Part shown: in pieces, positions 35,709 through 44,431 of the stretch | How positions within the stretch are numbered: the first letter of the stretch is position 1 | Layout of the letters: every line of letters begins with the position of its first letter | Source: Macrococcus armenti | GTDB taxonomy: Bacteria > Bacillota > Bacilli > Staphylococcales > Staphylococcaceae | Reading direction: 5' to 3' | Assembly (NCBI RefSeq): GCF_020097135.1 | Contig: NZ_CP083608.1 | Coordinates: 124,001 to 188,000, forward strand | DNA: 64,000 nt | Translations under genes and position numbers: made by a program | Notes under the pieces: model-generated | Database searches by the model: none | Told to the model about the DNA's origin: nothing | Seen by the model: the letters and a program-made list of their open reading frames with translations, nothing else

Positions 35709-36738
35709 ATTTAAAGAACACTTCGATAATATAATCCAGATTATCGTCTGTAAGTTGTAGTGTCGATTCATTCACTTTGCTTAACAATGCCTTCGTATTA
35801 TTTTCTTCAAATACGATAGACTTTTTGAAATATGGTTCAAACACATGGATAAAGCCGTTAAGCACAGCCTCCTCAGCGTTCATTGTAGAACGTGCTGATG
35901 TTGGTGCAACAGTTAATGCATCAAACTGCAGATGTCTCTTGATCATTTCAAGTACTTTTAAATTTTCTGGTGGTTGATTATTTGTAATATGATATATCGT
36001 TTTGTGTTCAGCATGAGGGATTGCATGCGTCAGTACTTTAACAACGTAGTCAACAGGCACTAGGTTAGATGTGCAGTTATTATCTGCAAATAATCGGAAT
36101 GATTGTTTGTCGAGAAGCCCTTTACGTTCCATTTTACGTTTGAATACTTTTAATGCTTTCATAAATCCGTATAGCGTAAACTTAGAATCTGCCTCGCCCG
36201 TTACAGAATCACCAATAATGATTGCAGGTCTTAAAATTGAATACGTCAAGCCACTATTGGCTACAGCGTGTTCAGCTTTAATCTTGCTAGCTTCATATGG
36301 ATTGTTAACTGGCGTATCAAGCGGATGCAGTGCTTCTTTAGCATCTTCATGCGTTCCGACTGTGTATGCCGTAGATACATATAAGAAATGATTCGTGTTC
36401 AAGTTTTTAGCAAGATCCAGTGCATGTAATGTACCTTCATAGTTTATGTTGAATAAGTCATCACGCAACTCCTCATCAAACTTCACTAAAGCCGCTAAAT
36501 GATAAAAATAGTCCATAGATGGTAATGACGCAATCGTTGCTGCATCTAAACCACAAAGTGGCGTCGTAATATCACCTTTCATAAAGTGAAGACGATCTTT
36601 ATTTGTTGTTGTAATTAATTTGTTTTTACGTGCTTCATCACGGTATAGAATATATAAATGATTATCTTCGTTACGAAGCAGCGCGTTAATAAGTTGTGCA
36701 CCGACAAATCCGGTAGCACCCGTTAAAAATATATTCAA
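35707..36738 (-). CDS. NAD(P)-dependent epimerase/reductase of the extended SDR family
   Basis: 343-residue cytosolic protein. The N-terminal GATGFVGAQL (residues 7-16) is the NAD(P) loop, and the catalytic Tyr-x3-Lys is in NPYEASKIKAEH near 150; a serine in the YVSTAYTVG strand completes the site. The domain is of the NAD-binding_4 (thioester/fatty acyl reductase-like) type, often found in proteins of unknown role. Substrate unknown. It lies alone, tail-to-tail with the desaturase. Confidence 0.8.
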   Translation of the reverse strand: MNIFLTGATGFVGAQLINALLRNEDNHLYILYRDEARKNKLITTTNKDRLHFMKGDITTPLCGLDAATIASLPSMDYFYHLAALVKFDEELRDDLFNINYEGTLHALDLAKNLNTNHFLYVSTAYTVGTHEDAKEALHPLDTPVNNPYEASKIKAEHAVANSGLTYSILRPAIIIGDSVTGEADSKFTLYGFMKALKVFKRKMERKGLLDKQSFRLFADNNCTSNLVPVDYVVKVLTHAIPHAEHKTIYHITNNQPPENLKVLEMIKRHLQFDALTVAPTSARSTMNAEEAVLNGFIHVFEPYFKKSIVFEENNTKALLSKVNESTLQLTDDNLDYIIEVFFK

Positions 36739-36817
36739 TTTATTTCACATCCATAAGTTTTATCGTGACTATTATTGTCCTATATATTGTAAGGATAGTA
36801 AAGAAATACGGCGAAGA

Positions 36818-37990
36818 TTAATTGTATAAATGCGCTTTTCTGCCGTGTAGAAAATAGTAAGCTACAATACCGATAATAACGAAGAAACTTAAGTAACGAT
36901 ATAAACCGTGTAGCCCAATTACAGGAATGAATATTCCTAGAATATATGGCCCGAATCCTAGTGCAAAGTCTAAAAAGATAAAGTACGTACTCGTTGCAAG
37001 CCCCATCTTTTCGTGATCCGTGACTTTAACGGCAATGGCTTGTGCGATGGACTGGAAGTTACCGTAGCCGAATCCGAGTAGTGCAGCGCTTAATATGAGC
37101 ATCCATGATGTGTGTGTAAAACTTAATGTAAGTAAACCGGAAAAGTATGCGATGAGCGCAGGATACATGACGATGTTCGTTCCTTTATTGTCCATTAATT
37201 TGCCGGTTACTGGTCTGGAGATTAAGACGACAATCGCATACGTCAAAAAGAAGAAACTTCCAGCAGTAATTAAGTTGTTTTCTTTAGCGAAAAATGAAAT
37301 AAAGCTGAGAACACTTGAATATGCAGTACAGCAAATAAGTACAACTAGTGCAATCGGTATCGCATTTACATCGATATACTCCTTAATATTAAATCCTGAT
37401 GGCGAAGAAGATGTTAATCGTTTTACATCTTGATTTACTGTAACTTGAGGTAACATGATTAACCCGATAATAGCTAGTATTAAACAGAATACGAATAATT
37501 GTCTGAATGAAATTACTTGAAGTAGAGATAAGCCGAGAAACGGGCCAATCGCAGTTGCCATTACAGTGCTCATACTGAAATAACTAATACCTTCACCACG
37601 GCGTTTCATCGGAGTGATAAAGGCAGCAATCGTACCTGTTGCAGTCGATGCGATACCATTCCCCATACCGTTTAAGAATCTGACGATTAATAATAATGTT
37701 AAGTTAAATGAAACGAAATAAAGCGCAGTTGTTATCGCGAATATAATAACGCCGATAATCAGTACTTGTTTCTGTCCATATACATCGATGCTTTTACCAG
37801 CCCAGAATCTACCGAATAAACTTCCGACGATAAATATACCTGATACAAGTCCGGCAGTACTCGTAGAAACGTTGTATTCATCTACGGCATAGCCTCCGAT
37901 TGTAACGAGTAATAAAAACATTGATAACATTAATATAAAGTTAATTAAAGAAACCATAATAAATGGTTTTGTCCATAATTTTTCCTGCAA
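36818..37990 (-). CDS. MFS transporter
   Basis: 390-residue membrane protein with 12 predicted helices; GRFWAGKSIDVYGQKQVLIIG between helices 2 and 3 is the MFS signature, and RFLNGMGNGIASTATG in helix 4 is typical of drug/metabolite pumps. Start TTG at 37990, following AAAGGATC. It is 15 bases downstream of a MarR regulator in the same direction and probably controlled by it. Substrate unknown; the arrangement suggests efflux of a toxic compound. Confidence 0.87.
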   Translation of the reverse strand: MQEKLWTKPFIMVSLINFILMLSMFLLLVTIGGYAVDEYNVSTSTAGLVSGIFIVGSLFGRFWAGKSIDVYGQKQVLIIGVIIFAITTALYFVSFNLTLLLIVRFLNGMGNGIASTATGTIAAFITPMKRRGEGISYFSMSTVMATAIGPFLGLSLLQVISFRQLFVFCLILAIIGLIMLPQVTVNQDVKRLTSSSPSGFNIKEYIDVNAIPIALVVLICCTAYSSVLSFISFFAKENNLITAGSFFFLTYAIVVLISRPVTGKLMDNKGTNIVMYPALIAYFSGLLTLSFTHTSWMLILSAALLGFGYGNFQSIAQAIAVKVTDHEKMGLATSTYFIFLDFALGFGPYILGIFIPVIGLHGLYRYLSFFVIIGIVAYYFLHGRKAHLYN

Positions 37991-38005
37991 AGTAACAGAT
38001 CCTTT

Positions 38006-38428
38006 CTATTCATTAAATTTTATTTGTGAGAGTGCGAGATTTATTGTTTCCAGAGTTTTATCATCAATATGCTTCAAATGATTTGTCTGTACACTTTCAA
38101 TCATAATCATAATCTCTTTATATATATCGCATCCCTTTTGCGTAGGTGTTAGGAGCTTTGAACGTTTGTCTTCTCCGACACAACTTTCTATAAACTGATG
38201 CTGTAGTAAAAATTGAATAATTTTCGTAGCGGTAGGTTTCTCGATATTTCTCAATTTGGCAATTTCAACGAGTGTTGTGGATTGTTTTTTTACGATGATT
38301 TTTAAAACGAGCCATTGAGAAGAAGATAATCCGAATTGCAGCAATGCTTTATTCATTTTTTCGACATATGCCTTGCGTATCGCGACGATGTGATCAAAAA
38401 GTTGTAACTGCTGTTCTGCACGTGTCAT
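38006..38428 (-). CDS. MarR family transcriptional regulator
   Basis: 140-residue winged-helix repressor. The recognition region SSSQWLVLKIIVKKQSTTLVEIAKLRNIEKPTATKIIQFL and the wing GEDKRSKLLTPTQKG are clear. It is the first gene of a two-gene operon with the MFS pump. A 9-5-9 palindrome at 38444-38466 just upstream is the expected operator for autorepression. Confidence 0.9.
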   Translation of the reverse strand: MTRAEQQLQLFDHIVAIRKAYVEKMNKALLQFGLSSSQWLVLKIIVKKQSTTLVEIAKLRNIEKPTATKIIQFLLQHQFIESCVGEDKRSKLLTPTQKGCDIYKEIMIMIESVQTNHLKHIDDKTLETINLALSQIKFNE

Positions 38429-38443
38429 TTATTCACTTCCTTA

Positions 38444-38466
38444 TATAGTTAGTTAAGCTAACTATA
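38444..38466. promoter_or_regulatory. Palindromic operator of the marR-MFS operon
   Basis: TATAGTTAG-TTAAG-CTAACTATA, perfect nine-base arms with a five-base centre, 16 bases before the MarR start. Size and symmetry match MarR operators. Confidence 0.75.
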
Positions 38467-38503
38467 CAAGTATAGGGGATAGTAATCGCTTTGTAAATGA
38501 ATT

Positions 38504-38535
38504 AAAAAAAGTCGGACAATTGTCCGACTTTTTTT
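38504..38535. terminator. Terminator of the aldehyde dehydrogenase gene
   Basis: Perfect 32-base palindrome (AAAAAAAGTCGGACAA and complement), directly after the stop codon of the minus-strand gene; symmetric, so it works in both directions. Confidence 0.92.
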
Positions 38536-39985
38536 ATAGATACTTTGTATTCACAAATTTAGCTGTCACATATTCTTTAATACCGAGATGAGAGTTCTCA
38601 CGACCGAATCCAGAATGTTTTACACCACCAAAAGGAGTTTCAGCATTTGAAATAGCAACTTCATTAATACCAACCATTCCGTATTCAAGGTTTCTAGAAA
38701 TATATTGAATTGCTGAACTATCGTTTGCATATGCATAACTTGCAAGACCGTACTCTGTATCGTTGGCCATTTCAATCACTTCTTCTAAAGTATCAAAAGT
38801 AATGACTGGAATAACAGGGCCAAATGTTTCCTCGTAGAAAATATCCATCGTTTTATTAACATTATCTAAAACTGTAGGTTGCATAAAGAATCCTTTCGCA
38901 TATTCACCTTCAGTTAATCGGTGACCGCCAGTAACAAGTGTTGCACCTTTGTCTGTTGCATTGATGATTTGCTGTTTAATCTTATCAATGGCATCTTCTC
39001 TAATTAATGGACCGACATTACTATCTTCGTTCATACCGTTACCAACTTTAAGTGCTTCGACAGCTGGTATAAGTTTTTCCATGAATGCATCTTTTATAGC
39101 ACTGTGTACGAAAATACGGTTTGGTGCGATACATACTTGTCCGTTATTACGGAATTTCGCAGCAATTAAGCCTTTTACAGCAGCATCTAAATCTGCATCT
39201 TCATTAACGATAAATGGTGCATGACCACCTAGTTCTAACGACATTTTCTTTAATGTCTGAGCGGATTGCGCATATAAAGCTTTACCGATAGGTGTAGATC
39301 CTGTAAACGTTAATTTCTTAACGATATTAGAATCTGTGAAAGCTTGTCCAATCTCTTTAGAACTACCCATAACGATATTAACAACACCTTCAGGGAACTT
39401 GGCCTGTTCGAATAATTCAAAAATTGCAAGTGCAGAAAGTGGTGTATCACTTGAAGGCTTCAATACGACAGTGTTCCCCGCAGCAAGCGCAGGTGCTAAT
39501 TTACGGGTAATCATACCTGATGGGAAGTTCCATGGAGTGATCGCAGCAACAACACCAATTGGTTCATAAATAACTTCATATTTATGATTGTTAGGTGCAG
39601 GAATAAGTTCGCCGTATAAGCGACGTGATTCCTCCGCATTCCATCTGAAGCTTTCAGCGCCAGCAAGTACTTCTAATTTAGATTCCTTTAACGGCTTACC
39701 TTGTTCTAACGTCATAATTTCGGCAAGACGGTCTGCGTTTTCTTCTAATAAATCGGCTACTTTGTGTAAATACTGAACACGTTCTTTAAGTTCTAATGTT
39801 TTCCATTTAGGAAATGCTATATGTGCGGCTTGTATTGCATCTTCAGTTTGTGTTTCGTTTGCTTGTGCAACATGCGTTAATACATCACCGGTTGCAGGAT
39901 TGATAACATCTTTCTTGTCCACAGTATCAACCCACTTACCGTTTATATATAGACCTGTGTTTAAATTGTTCATTACGTTCGTCAT
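38534..39985 (-). CDS. gabD: NAD(P)-dependent aldehyde dehydrogenase (succinate-semialdehyde type)
   Basis: 483-residue cytosolic enzyme. Catalytic residues are visible: C285 in NNGQVCIAPNR, the general-base E251 in SLELGGHAP, and the NAD-binding FTGSTPIGK loop near 228. The sequence resembles GabD-type succinate-semialdehyde dehydrogenases (ITPWNFPSGMITRKLAPALAAG, NAETPFGGVKHSGFGRE). Other aliphatic aldehydes are possible substrates; no gabT is nearby. RBS AGAGGGG before the ATG. Alone in its transcript. Confidence 0.85.
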   Translation of the reverse strand: MTNVMNNLNTGLYINGKWVDTVDKKDVINPATGDVLTHVAQANETQTEDAIQAAHIAFPKWKTLELKERVQYLHKVADLLEENADRLAEIMTLEQGKPLKESKLEVLAGAESFRWNAEESRRLYGELIPAPNNHKYEVIYEPIGVVAAITPWNFPSGMITRKLAPALAAGNTVVLKPSSDTPLSALAIFELFEQAKFPEGVVNIVMGSSKEIGQAFTDSNIVKKLTFTGSTPIGKALYAQSAQTLKKMSLELGGHAPFIVNEDADLDAAVKGLIAAKFRNNGQVCIAPNRIFVHSAIKDAFMEKLIPAVEALKVGNGMNEDSNVGPLIREDAIDKIKQQIINATDKGATLVTGGHRLTEGEYAKGFFMQPTVLDNVNKTMDIFYEETFGPVIPVITFDTLEEVIEMANDTEYGLASYAYANDSSAIQYISRNLEYGMVGINEVAISNAETPFGGVKHSGFGRENSHLGIKEYVTAKFVNTKYL

Positions 39986-40142
39986 AAATAGACCCCTCTT
40001 TCAATTGAGTGATAGTTATATTTTCCCTTTTTATAGTTACGTAAACAAACGATATGCTCTCTAAAATTATGAATAATAAAATTTACAAAAACTTAAAAAA
40101 TAAAATCGCGTTTTTCAGACATATACATATAGGGGGGATAAA

Positions 40143-41015
40143 ATGATAAGAAAACCAGAAATAATGTTGTTAGAAGAATCATTGCACAGAAGATTAGGAA
40201 AGTATGCATTTTCAGAAGATTATCATTACGTACAGTATGGATATGATGGAGAACAAATGTTTAAGGAGAATTTTCCGTTAAGTCTGTCATACATTCAGCT
40301 ATTTAACATTTGTCTGAAACATCATCAGCATCACTTTGAAGTAGACCGCATGATTATCACAGGAGAATCGATTTACGCATTTGATGTTAAAAGCTATCAC
40401 CGAACATTCCATAATGAAGGCGGTGTGTGGAGAAAGGAAGGGAAGTCAATTAAAAGTCCAATGGGGCAGTATGAACAAATGAAAGAAGGAATGCAGGCGT
40501 TGATGCATTATATGGGAACGCATCATAACATCGTATGCAAAATGATTTTTATTCAACCGAGTTTCAGCATTGATCAAAGAGAAGCGGATATTGTATTTTT
40601 TAAAGAAATTAAAGATATCATGTGCGGTATAAAAAATGAGAAAAGTGTGGGTAAACTAGAAATGGAAATGAAGCAGTACTTTGAACAAATCCAAAAACCG
40701 ATATCACTATACAAACAGCGCCCTATTTTTAATATGAAAGACGTGACACCCGGAATACTATGTGACGTATGCGGAATGAAAATCGGCCTTGGAAAAGGAA
40801 ATGGGATGTATACAAAATGCTCGTGTTGTGAAACAAGGAAATCGAAAGAAGAATGGATTCGATTCGCCCTGCAAGAATATCAGATACTTGTTAATAGACC
40901 GATAAATTATACTGAATCTGTTCGTTGGATTGGGAGGGCACATAGGAATTTAGTGAAAAAAGTGCTGGAAAAGCACTTTAACTGTACAAATGGAATGTAT
41001 TTATTTAAAACTTGA
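40143..41015 (+). CDS. NERD-domain protein with C-terminal zinc ribbon
   Basis: 290-residue protein. The N-terminal ~160 residues carry the nuclease-related (NERD) pattern: HFEVDRMIITGESIYAFDVKSYHRTF, where D, the following E/D and K form the PD-(D/E)xK-like core, then GQYEQMKEGMQAL. The C-terminal part has cysteine pairs in CDVCGMKIG (near 208) and KCSCC (near 226), probably a zinc ribbon. Nuclease activity is not proven for the family. RBS GGGGGG lies six bases before the ATG. It runs into the 41-bp repeat array with no separate terminator. Confidence 0.8.
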   Translation: MIRKPEIMLLEESLHRRLGKYAFSEDYHYVQYGYDGEQMFKENFPLSLSYIQLFNICLKHHQHHFEVDRMIITGESIYAFDVKSYHRTFHNEGGVWRKEGKSIKSPMGQYEQMKEGMQALMHYMGTHHNIVCKMIFIQPSFSIDQREADIVFFKEIKDIMCGIKNEKSVGKLEMEMKQYFEQIQKPISLYKQRPIFNMKDVTPGILCDVCGMKIGLGKGNGMYTKCSCCETRKSKEEWIRFALQEYQILVNRPINYTESVRWIGRAHRNLVKKVLEKHFNCTNGMYLFKT

Positions 41016-41425
41016 TGTGTCTGTCACGAGTTGAATAAGAGTCGTGACAAAATTGGTGAATCTGTCACGAGTTGAGTACGAGTCGTGACAAAACTGGTGA
41101 ATCTGTCACGAGTTGAGTACGAGTCGTGACAAAATTGGTGAATCTGTCACGAGTTGAATACGAGTCGTGACAAAACTGGTGAATCTGTCACGAGTTGAAT
41201 AAGAGTCGTGACAAAACTGGTGAATCTGTCACGAGTTGAGTACGAGTCGTGACAAAATTGGTGAATCTGTCACGAGTTGAATAAGAGTCGTGACAAAACT
41301 GGTGAATCTGTCACAAGTTGAGTACGAGTCGTGACAAAACTGGTGAATCTGTCACGAGTTGAATAAGAGTCGTGACAAAACAAGTAGAAGTGTCACAAGT
41401 TGAGTGTAATTCGTGACACTTCTAC
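41013..41425. repeat. Ten-copy 41-bp tandem repeat, each a hairpin
   Basis: Fills the 406-base gap between two converging genes. Each unit has a 26-base element with seven-base complementary ends GTCACGA and TCGTGAC and a 12-base interior, then a 15-base spacer (AAAACTGGTGAATCT type). Copies begin at 41023 and then every 41 bases to 41392. Loops occur as two main types, TTGAATAAGAG and TTGAGTACGAG; spacers differ at one base. Copies 8 and 10 have one changed base in the left arm, and copy 10 has a different loop and a spacer-extended 13-bp stem. Not CRISPR, because the spacers are alike. Function unknown. Confidence 0.95.
41384..41425 (-). terminator. Extended hairpin at the end of the array, possible terminator
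   Basis: GTAGAAGTGTCAC pairs with GTGACACTTCTAC (13 bp) around the last repeat copy, includes the stop codon of the minus-strand protease gene, and is followed on that strand by TTGTTTTG. It may end that transcript. Confidence 0.5.
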
Positions 41426-42147
41426 ATCATCAAATCAATCAAATATTTACTCATGAAATAAATGGCCGCAATATGTATCAAGATAAAGAATAATAAGTAT
41501 AAAAATGCTGGTATTCGTGTGACTTTACTAAGTTGTGCGCGATCCCAGTCAGTATTGCCCTGGAAATATACGAGTGTAATGGTTCTCAAGGTGATAATCA
41601 GATTGGCAAACAATATTGCGATGATGAAGTGATATAGGTAGGAAACTAGGTCAAGCCCTATCATTGGATAATACGTTTTTATGCAATAACTAGTGCCTAT
41701 AAAAAGAATCAGCATCATTAAAGGTAGTACTTTTCTACTTGTTTTTACGAAGTAATATATATAAATCAGCAATAGTATTATCCAGAACAAGATGACAGCA
41801 CTATACTTCAGACATAATATGGCGATGAACAATATGACTGGAGGCATTAAATAGCCACTTATTAAAGTAATAAATGTATTCATTCCAGGTTTAGTTGCAG
41901 TAATTGCATACCCTGATCGATTCGTCTGGTACTGTTCTTTTCTACTTGCTATAATTGCGATGTCATGCACTTTGCCACCAGTTAGCTGGCAGACAAAGGC
42001 ATGTCCAAACTCATGGAATAGTACAGGGATACAACGAATGACGTGAAGTAAGAATAAATTGCTTCGATAAAAATATATAGATAATGTAAAATATATAAAA
42101 CTTATGATTAATATTAACGTCTGATTTAAAGTAATTTGTGTGTTCAT
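41422..42147 (-). CDS. M50-like membrane metalloprotease
   Basis: 241-residue membrane protein with about six hydrophobic helices and the zinc motif HEFGH at 45-49 in PVLFHEFGHAFVCQLTGGK, as in M50/site-2 proteases or the DUF3267-like M50B group. A third ligand is not obvious; activity is unproven. The substrate is unknown and no anti-sigma factor is adjacent. The ATG at 42147 follows AAAGGAG by five bases. The stop codon lies inside the last hairpin of the repeat array. Confidence 0.8.
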   Translation of the reverse strand: MNTQITLNQTLILIISFIYFTLSIYFYRSNLFLLHVIRCIPVLFHEFGHAFVCQLTGGKVHDIAIIASRKEQYQTNRSGYAITATKPGMNTFITLISGYLMPPVILFIAILCLKYSAVILFWIILLLIYIYYFVKTSRKVLPLMMLILFIGTSYCIKTYYPMIGLDLVSYLYHFIIAILFANLIITLRTITLVYFQGNTDWDRAQLSKVTRIPAFLYLLFFILIHIAAIYFMSKYLIDLMM

Positions 42148-42175
42148 ATATGCTCCTTTCATTAAAGGATAACAT

Positions 42176-42213
42176 TAAAAAAGATGCATCTCATCATACT
42201 AGAGATGCATCTT
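42176..42213 (-). terminator. Terminator of the YhgE-like gene
   Basis: Eleven-bp perfect stem (AGATGCATCTC at 42182-42192 with 42202-42212) followed on the minus strand by TTTTTT. Confidence 0.88.
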
Positions 42214-42219
42214 CAGCGA

Positions 42220-43575
42220 TTATGCAGGTATTTCTGTGCGTTTGCCAACATGTTTTTTAACTTGTGAAGCGGTAATGATTAATATGATACCGACAATGGC
42301 TAGTCCTAAGTACATTTGCATTGGTGTATTAAATGTTAAAGGTTGATTCAAATATATTAATTCGCGTAATCCATCAGCATATAATCTGAATGGATTCCAT
42401 CCGATAATGTAAGTTTGATAAAACTTCGGTAACATTTCTTTCGGCATAATTAATAATTGCATACTGAAAAATAGTGCAAGCATAAATAATGGGACAGCTC
42501 TCATACCAAGAACAGACATTAATCCTAAAATTAACATAATAAAACCGAACATTGCTATAGAAATATATATTGATACGTTTAACGGTTGAGAAACATCCAG
42601 GCCTAGTATATGTGTGACATAGTTAATCGCAATGAATCCACCGAATATAGCAGTAATTAATGCAGCAGTAATTTGACCTAAACTACCAATGAATCTATTT
42701 TTCTTACCAGATAAATTAGATTGTCTGAATGCAAAATATAACATAACAGATGTAATTAAAGAACCTAACCAAATTGGTGTGAATAATAACATAGGAGCAT
42801 TACCCATAGCTTGATTGTCCTTTAGTTTATTTATTATTTTATGTTCTGTATGAACTGGGTTCGTTACAGCTTTAATGTCTTTACCAGATAATGAGATGTT
42901 CATATCAGCAAACTGTTTCAGAGCATTATCACGAATTGTATCGTTTAACGTAGTTGAAAATTTAGTAAGCATTGTATCTGTAATTTGCGATGCTTGAGTA
43001 GAAGCACCTTGATTAATGATAATTTTTAAATTACCTTGTTTCACTTCAATTGGCTGTAACGCTTCTTTATTTTGAGCTATTTGATCCTGTGCTTTTTGTT
43101 TCATTTCTGCACTGATTGCTTGTGCTTGTTGTAGCGTTATTTCTCCTGATGCGACTTTTGTTTGTATATTTTGTTTAGCAGCAGCTGCTTTATCTTGAGC
43201 TTCTTTCATCTTAGTCGTTTGAATCTGCTTACGCATCGCACTCGTCGCATCTTCTGAAAAATGTTCAGAAATAACAAATGCACCGTAATACTTTCCTTCC
43301 TTAAATCCATCCGCTAATGCATCTTCTGTATTAATGTTAATAAATTTAACTTTATCCGTAATATCTTTATTAGATGAAACTTTATCCACAAATGTCTTTC
43401 CGATATTTTGTGATTTATCTCCAATCTTAATGCCTTTATCAAGATTTACAATTGCTACAGGCATTGCTTTTGGTTTCGGATTATATGCCGGATAAAATGC
43501 TGTTGCGAGTAGGCTGATAATAATAATTGCAACGATCGGTGTAAATAAAAATAATTTATTTTTGAAAATACGCAT
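42220..43575 (-). CDS. YhgE/Pip-type membrane protein (ABC-2 permease-like)
   Basis: 451-residue protein with one N-terminal helix (residues ~10-30), a large extracytoplasmic region (~35-250) with a Gln/Ala/Lys-rich coiled coil (QDKAAAAKQNIQTKVASGEI), and about five C-terminal helices. The beginning VAIVNLDKGIKIGDKSQNIG is the hallmark of the YhgE/Pip/EsaA N-terminal domain. Members take part in secretion or phage binding; here the role is open. The ATG at 43575 has GGAGG eight bases upstream. It is divergent from a TetR gene that likely controls it. Confidence 0.85.
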   Translation of the reverse strand: MRIFKNKLFLFTPIVAIIIISLLATAFYPAYNPKPKAMPVAIVNLDKGIKIGDKSQNIGKTFVDKVSSNKDITDKVKFININTEDALADGFKEGKYYGAFVISEHFSEDATSAMRKQIQTTKMKEAQDKAAAAKQNIQTKVASGEITLQQAQAISAEMKQKAQDQIAQNKEALQPIEVKQGNLKIIINQGASTQASQITDTMLTKFSTTLNDTIRDNALKQFADMNISLSGKDIKAVTNPVHTEHKIINKLKDNQAMGNAPMLLFTPIWLGSLITSVMLYFAFRQSNLSGKKNRFIGSLGQITAALITAIFGGFIAINYVTHILGLDVSQPLNVSIYISIAMFGFIMLILGLMSVLGMRAVPLFMLALFFSMQLLIMPKEMLPKFYQTYIIGWNPFRLYADGLRELIYLNQPLTFNTPMQMYLGLAIVGIILIITASQVKKHVGKRTEIPA

Positions 43576-43602
43576 GTATAAAACCTCCATATTCAACAAC
43601 GT

Positions 43603-43687
43603 GTTGATTAATTAATATATTGTTTATTATAATATGATGTAAACAAGACACAATAATTAATAAAAGGCAATTCGTTTATTAATCAAC
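43603..43687. promoter_or_regulatory. Inverted pair of GTTGATTAAT sites, candidate TetR operator
   Basis: GTTGATTAAT (43603-43612) and ATTAATCAAC (43678-43687) are exact reverse complements in the 179-base gap between the divergent YhgE-like and TetR genes; one lies near each promoter. A further AACACGTGTTG-like palindrome overlaps the first. Confidence 0.5.
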
Positions 43688-43754
43688 ATTAATTATCTAA
43701 TCTGTTCATTAAAAGACGTATTTCTTTAAAATATAAAACTTTAGGAGTGGTGAT

Positions 43755-44369
43755 ATGGAAGACCGACGTATAAGAAAGACGAAGAAAGCGATACGAGAAG
43801 CATTGCTTACGTTAATGCTTGAAAAAGGATTTGATGCCATTACGATTAACGATATTGCAGAAGAGGCAGATATTAATAGAGGAACGTTCTACTTACATTA
43901 TGCTGATAAATTTGAATTACTGGATATTATAGAAGATGACATCATTGCACAGTTTCAGGCATTACAGAATAACATTGATATTAGTAAGATGTATCAGGAA
44001 GAGAATCATTTTACAGATGTATTTATAAAAGAAGGGATCGGAGTAATTAAAGAAAATGAATTATTTTTTAAAGTGATGTTTATATCTGGAGAAAAGACAA
44101 CATTTGAGTCTAAGTTTAAAGCAGAGATTAAGAAGAATATGAAAAGTAAAATCAATCATATCGATACAATTTCTGACATTCCGTTTGACTATTATTTTTC
44201 TTATGTCGTAAATGCGTTGCTCGGAATTTTACGTGAATGGGTTAAAGGCGGCATGGTAGAAACGAAAGAACAAATTGCAGCGTATGCTTACGCAATTTCA
44301 AGTAATGGCCCACTAACACTTATGATGAAAGAGATGAAAGTTCAGAATGAAAAAGCGAAAGAAGTTTAA
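43755..44369 (+). CDS. TetR/AcrR family regulator
   Basis: 204-residue regulator with an N-terminal helix-turn-helix (DAITINDIAEEADINRGTFYLHYADKFELL, residues ~25-55) and a ligand domain of the TetR_C_7/DhaS-like type. It is divergent from the YhgE-like gene and 62 bases upstream of an ABC exporter operon, so it may control both. RBS TAGGAGTGG before the ATG. Confidence 0.88.
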   Translation: MEDRRIRKTKKAIREALLTLMLEKGFDAITINDIAEEADINRGTFYLHYADKFELLDIIEDDIIAQFQALQNNIDISKMYQEENHFTDVFIKEGIGVIKENELFFKVMFISGEKTTFESKFKAEIKKNMKSKINHIDTISDIPFDYYFSYVVNALLGILREWVKGGMVETKEQIAAYAYAISSNGPLTLMMKEMKVQNEKAKEV

Positions 44370-44431
44370 GATAACGCTTTCTTTTACGTTATTGTATATA
44401 CTATAATAAATGTAAAAAAACGGGAGTAATT

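Noticed and set aside
41013-41425. CRISPR array
   Set aside because: The spacers are nearly identical and 15 bases long, the step is 41 bases, and no cas genes are present.
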